In this document: positions 15,663-16,804 of the stretch, in pieces
How positions within the stretch are numbered: the stretch's first letter is position 1
Layout: each line of letters opens with the position of its first letter
Assembly (NCBI GenBank): GCA_004555425.1
Contig: SFID01000091.1
Span: 1-16,804, forward strand
Origin: Bacteroidales bacterium
GTDB taxonomy: Bacteria > Bacteroidota > Bacteroidia > Bacteroidales > Bacteroidaceae
Direction of reading: 5' to 3'
DNA: 16,804 bases
Made by a program: the position numbers and the translations under genes
Notes under the pieces: generated by a model
What the model saw: the letters and a program-made list of their open reading frames with translations, nothing else
Told to the model about the DNA's origin: nothing
The model's database searches: none

Positions 15663-16145
15663 ATGAAAAAAATACTAACTCTATTAGTTATCACAACAGC
15701 GCTTAGTCTTGGTGTATATGCGCAGCAACCCCTGACTCAATTTCTCCTAGTAGAAGTCCTAGATGATGATATGGGCGTATCGCTTAGAGGCGATGAAGAC
15801 ATAGCCCGAAGGTTGCGGCGGATTGGCTTCAAGGTCTCCACTTACAAATGCCCTTCACATATCGAACCTTGGGAGCCCCACACTTCTTTGAAGGCTTCAC
15901 GAAAAACCAAAGATAGCACAACCCATATAAATATAATAAGTGGAGAAGACGCGTATTGTATCATTGACTTCGCCAGTAAAGCCGAAGTTTCCAACTTCGT
16001 AAACTCCATGAGAAAAGCCAAATATAAGCAAGAAGGCACTCTGTTTGATCATCCCAAAAATGATTGGGGCAAAATATGCGTACGTGTCAGCAACCGTAGA
16101 GTAAAGATATTATGTCCCAGTCACACGGTCCCCGATGATTTCTAA
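15663..16145 (+). CDS. Small exported protein of unknown function
   Basis: I do not recognise this 160-residue protein. A clear signal peptide (MKKILTLLVITTALSLGVYA, cleavage near AQQ) predicts export to the periplasm or outer surface, with no lipobox cysteine. The mature part of about 140 residues is mixed alpha/beta with a basic middle (RRLRRIGFK, KASRKTK) and three or more cysteines, and ends VPDDF. Its codon use is clearly more AT-rich than that of all upstream genes, including ATA, AAA and TTA codons. This suggests later acquisition or weak expression. No consensus promoter is seen in the 85 bases after the pseudouridine synthase gene. A hairpin terminator follows at 16233-16270. Confidence 0.75.
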   Translation: MKKILTLLVITTALSLGVYAQQPLTQFLLVEVLDDDMGVSLRGDEDIARRLRRIGFKVSTYKCPSHIEPWEPHTSLKASRKTKDSTTHINIISGEDAYCIIDFASKAEVSNFVNSMRKAKYKQEGTLFDHPKNDWGKICVRVSNRRVKILCPSHTVPDDF

Positions 16146-16232
16146 TATTTCAAACAAATTAGACAAGCTGTCTGTATCTCCGTCATGCCAGAATGCTGAA
16201 CAGAAAGTAAAAACCAAATGAACTTGTAAATC

Positions 16233-16270
16233 AGAGCGGCTGTGTTGCATCTAAACAACACAGCCGTTCT
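16233..16270 (+). terminator. Hairpin downstream of the small exported protein gene
   Basis: CGGCTGTGTTG (16237-16247) pairs perfectly with CAACACAGCCG (16256-16266) around an eight-base loop, and four further pairs extend the stem to 16233 and 16270. The downstream bases are only moderately T-rich, so termination may be partial. Confidence 0.7.
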
Positions 16271-16663
16271 TGGGTTATTGTAACAGAACTCGTGAACTAT
16301 CGATGTGAGCAAGCCAGAAAACTATGAAGTGATATAAGAAAAAGAGGTATCAGATTTGATACTAGTAATGGATCTGCTACGATTCCATTGCACTTCTATC
16401 TTGAAACTTAACCAATAGAGAACAAATACCCACATCAAATTGCTCTGAAAAAATTTTGAACGCATATAACTCACTGTCAATCTTTGTATTACAAGAAATT
16501 CAGTACCCGTTTTGACCAATACGCCTAAATTGCTGGGCATCAATAGGCACGGGCACAAGAATATTTGGAGAATAAAGAGTAACCATCCAACAGCAGCCGA
16601 CTTGCAAGTGTAAAGCAATTAAAAGCGCCGCTGATAAACTGAGAAAAAAGAAGGCAACTAATT

Positions 16664-16711
16664 AAAAGCAGCGTTGAGCAAAAAAAGAAAAGCAGCGTTG
16701 AGCAAAAAAAG
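16664..16711. repeat. Two perfect tandem copies of a 24-bp unit
   Basis: The unit, which begins AAAAGCAGCGTTGAGC and ends in A7G, occurs at 16664-16687 and immediately again at 16688-16711. A more diverged relative is visible at about 16621-16650. On the minus strand each copy supplies a T7 run, so the array extends the T-rich tail of the rrn terminator. Confidence 0.85.
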
Positions 16712-16750
16712 GAGTGCCGCTGAGGAGAAACTTTCTCCAAAGCGGCACTC
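16704..16750 (-). terminator. Terminator of the rRNA operon (minus strand)
   Basis: GAGTGCCGCT (16712-16721) pairs with AGCGGCACTC (16741-16750), and a nested stem GGAGAA (16724-16729) with TTCTCC (16733-16738) lies inside. Read on the minus strand the hairpin is followed by seven Ts (16710-16704). It begins about 10 bases after the 5S rRNA end. Confidence 0.9.
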
Positions 16751-16758
16751 AATCTAAA

Positions 16759-16804
16759 AGGGCGGCGGCTACCTACTCTCCCGCTATACGCAGTACCATC
16801 GGCG
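16759..16804 (-). rRNA. 5S ribosomal RNA, 3' part (cut by window edge)
   Basis: The minus strand here reads CGCCGATGGTACTGCG near the edge, then GGGAGAGTAGGTAGCCGCC at the end, the conserved 3' half of bacterial 5S rRNA. Only about 46 of roughly 110-120 bases are inside the window. It marks the 3' end of an rrn operon coming from the right, confirmed by the strong minus-strand terminator just beyond. The exact 3' end is uncertain by a few bases. Confidence 0.9.

Larger units (their letters stand above)
16146..16755. other. Noncoding region between the small exported protein gene and the rrn operon
   Basis: It holds a plus-strand hairpin (16233-16270), a tandem 24-bp repeat (16664-16711) and the rrn terminator (16704-16750). 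A minus-strand open frame at 16322-16618 has no recognisable domain. Other frames over 16330-16600 read for 20-30 residues between stops on both strands, so a decayed gene is possible but unproven. Confidence 0.6.

Noticed and set aside
16322..16618. A 98-residue minus-strand frame with hydrophobic stretches
   Set aside because: No domain, no ribosome binding context and an AT-rich setting; other frames over the same DNA look equally protein-like for short runs, so at most it is a decayed gene.
16664..16711. Possible CRISPR-like array
   Set aside because: The two 24-bp units are directly adjacent with no spacers, and no cas gene is present; it is a simple tandem duplication.

Overview
The window looks like a chromosomal segment of a Bacteroidota bacterium, most likely a Prevotella-like member of the order Bacteroidales. 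Three things point there. Promoters have the Bacteroidota form (TTTG, about 20 bases, then TAnnTTTG) instead of E. coli-type -35/-10 boxes. Secreted proteins carry GEVED domains, InlB-type B-repeats, BspA-like leucine-rich stretches and C-terminal tails of the type IX secretion kind (YDLxGRR...GIY/F). The housekeeping genes also read as Bacteroidales versions. Coding DNA is GC-rich while intergenic DNA is AT-rich, which creates very long antisense open frames that I treat as shadows.

Layout, left to right. Positions 1-475 are a noncoding AT-rich island with repeats. Positions 476-8894 hold a three-gene, same-strand secreted glycan-degradation unit: a GEVED-domain protein, a Ser-type S1 sulfatase, and a 1764-residue GH89 alpha-N-acetylglucosaminidase with a long modular C-terminal half. 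The unit ends at a strong terminator at 8970-9001. purA (9271-10539) follows, with its own textbook promoter and terminator. Positions 10540-11414 are an 875-base noncoding island with a G10 tract, a perfect 43-bp inverted repeat, a hairpin flanked by convergent promoters, and a GC-rich structured leader. Then come an M24B Xaa-Pro aminopeptidase (11415-13223), a tetR-fabG pair (13390-14812), an RluA-type pseudouridine synthase (best start 14897) and a small low-GC exported protein of unknown function (15663-16145). The right edge holds the 3' end of a 5S rRNA on the minus strand with its rrn terminator and a tandem 24-bp repeat.

The first three genes probably work together on a sulfated, alpha-GlcNAc-bearing host glycan such as heparan sulfate or alpha-GlcNAc-capped mucin O-glycans. 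The sulfatase would remove sulfate, the GH89 enzyme would remove alpha-GlcNAc, and the GEVED protein may be an accessory binding or surface protein. No SusC/SusD pair is present in the window, so this is not a complete canonical polysaccharide utilization locus. The remaining genes are core metabolism and RNA modification.

The least explained content is in the noncoding islands. A palindromic core (TGCGGTAC and its complement) occurs at three separate intergenic sites. In one it forms a transcription terminator, and in another it lies inside the 43-bp inverted repeat. The islands at 1-260 and 10660-11210 also share several short modules in direct and inverted orientation.
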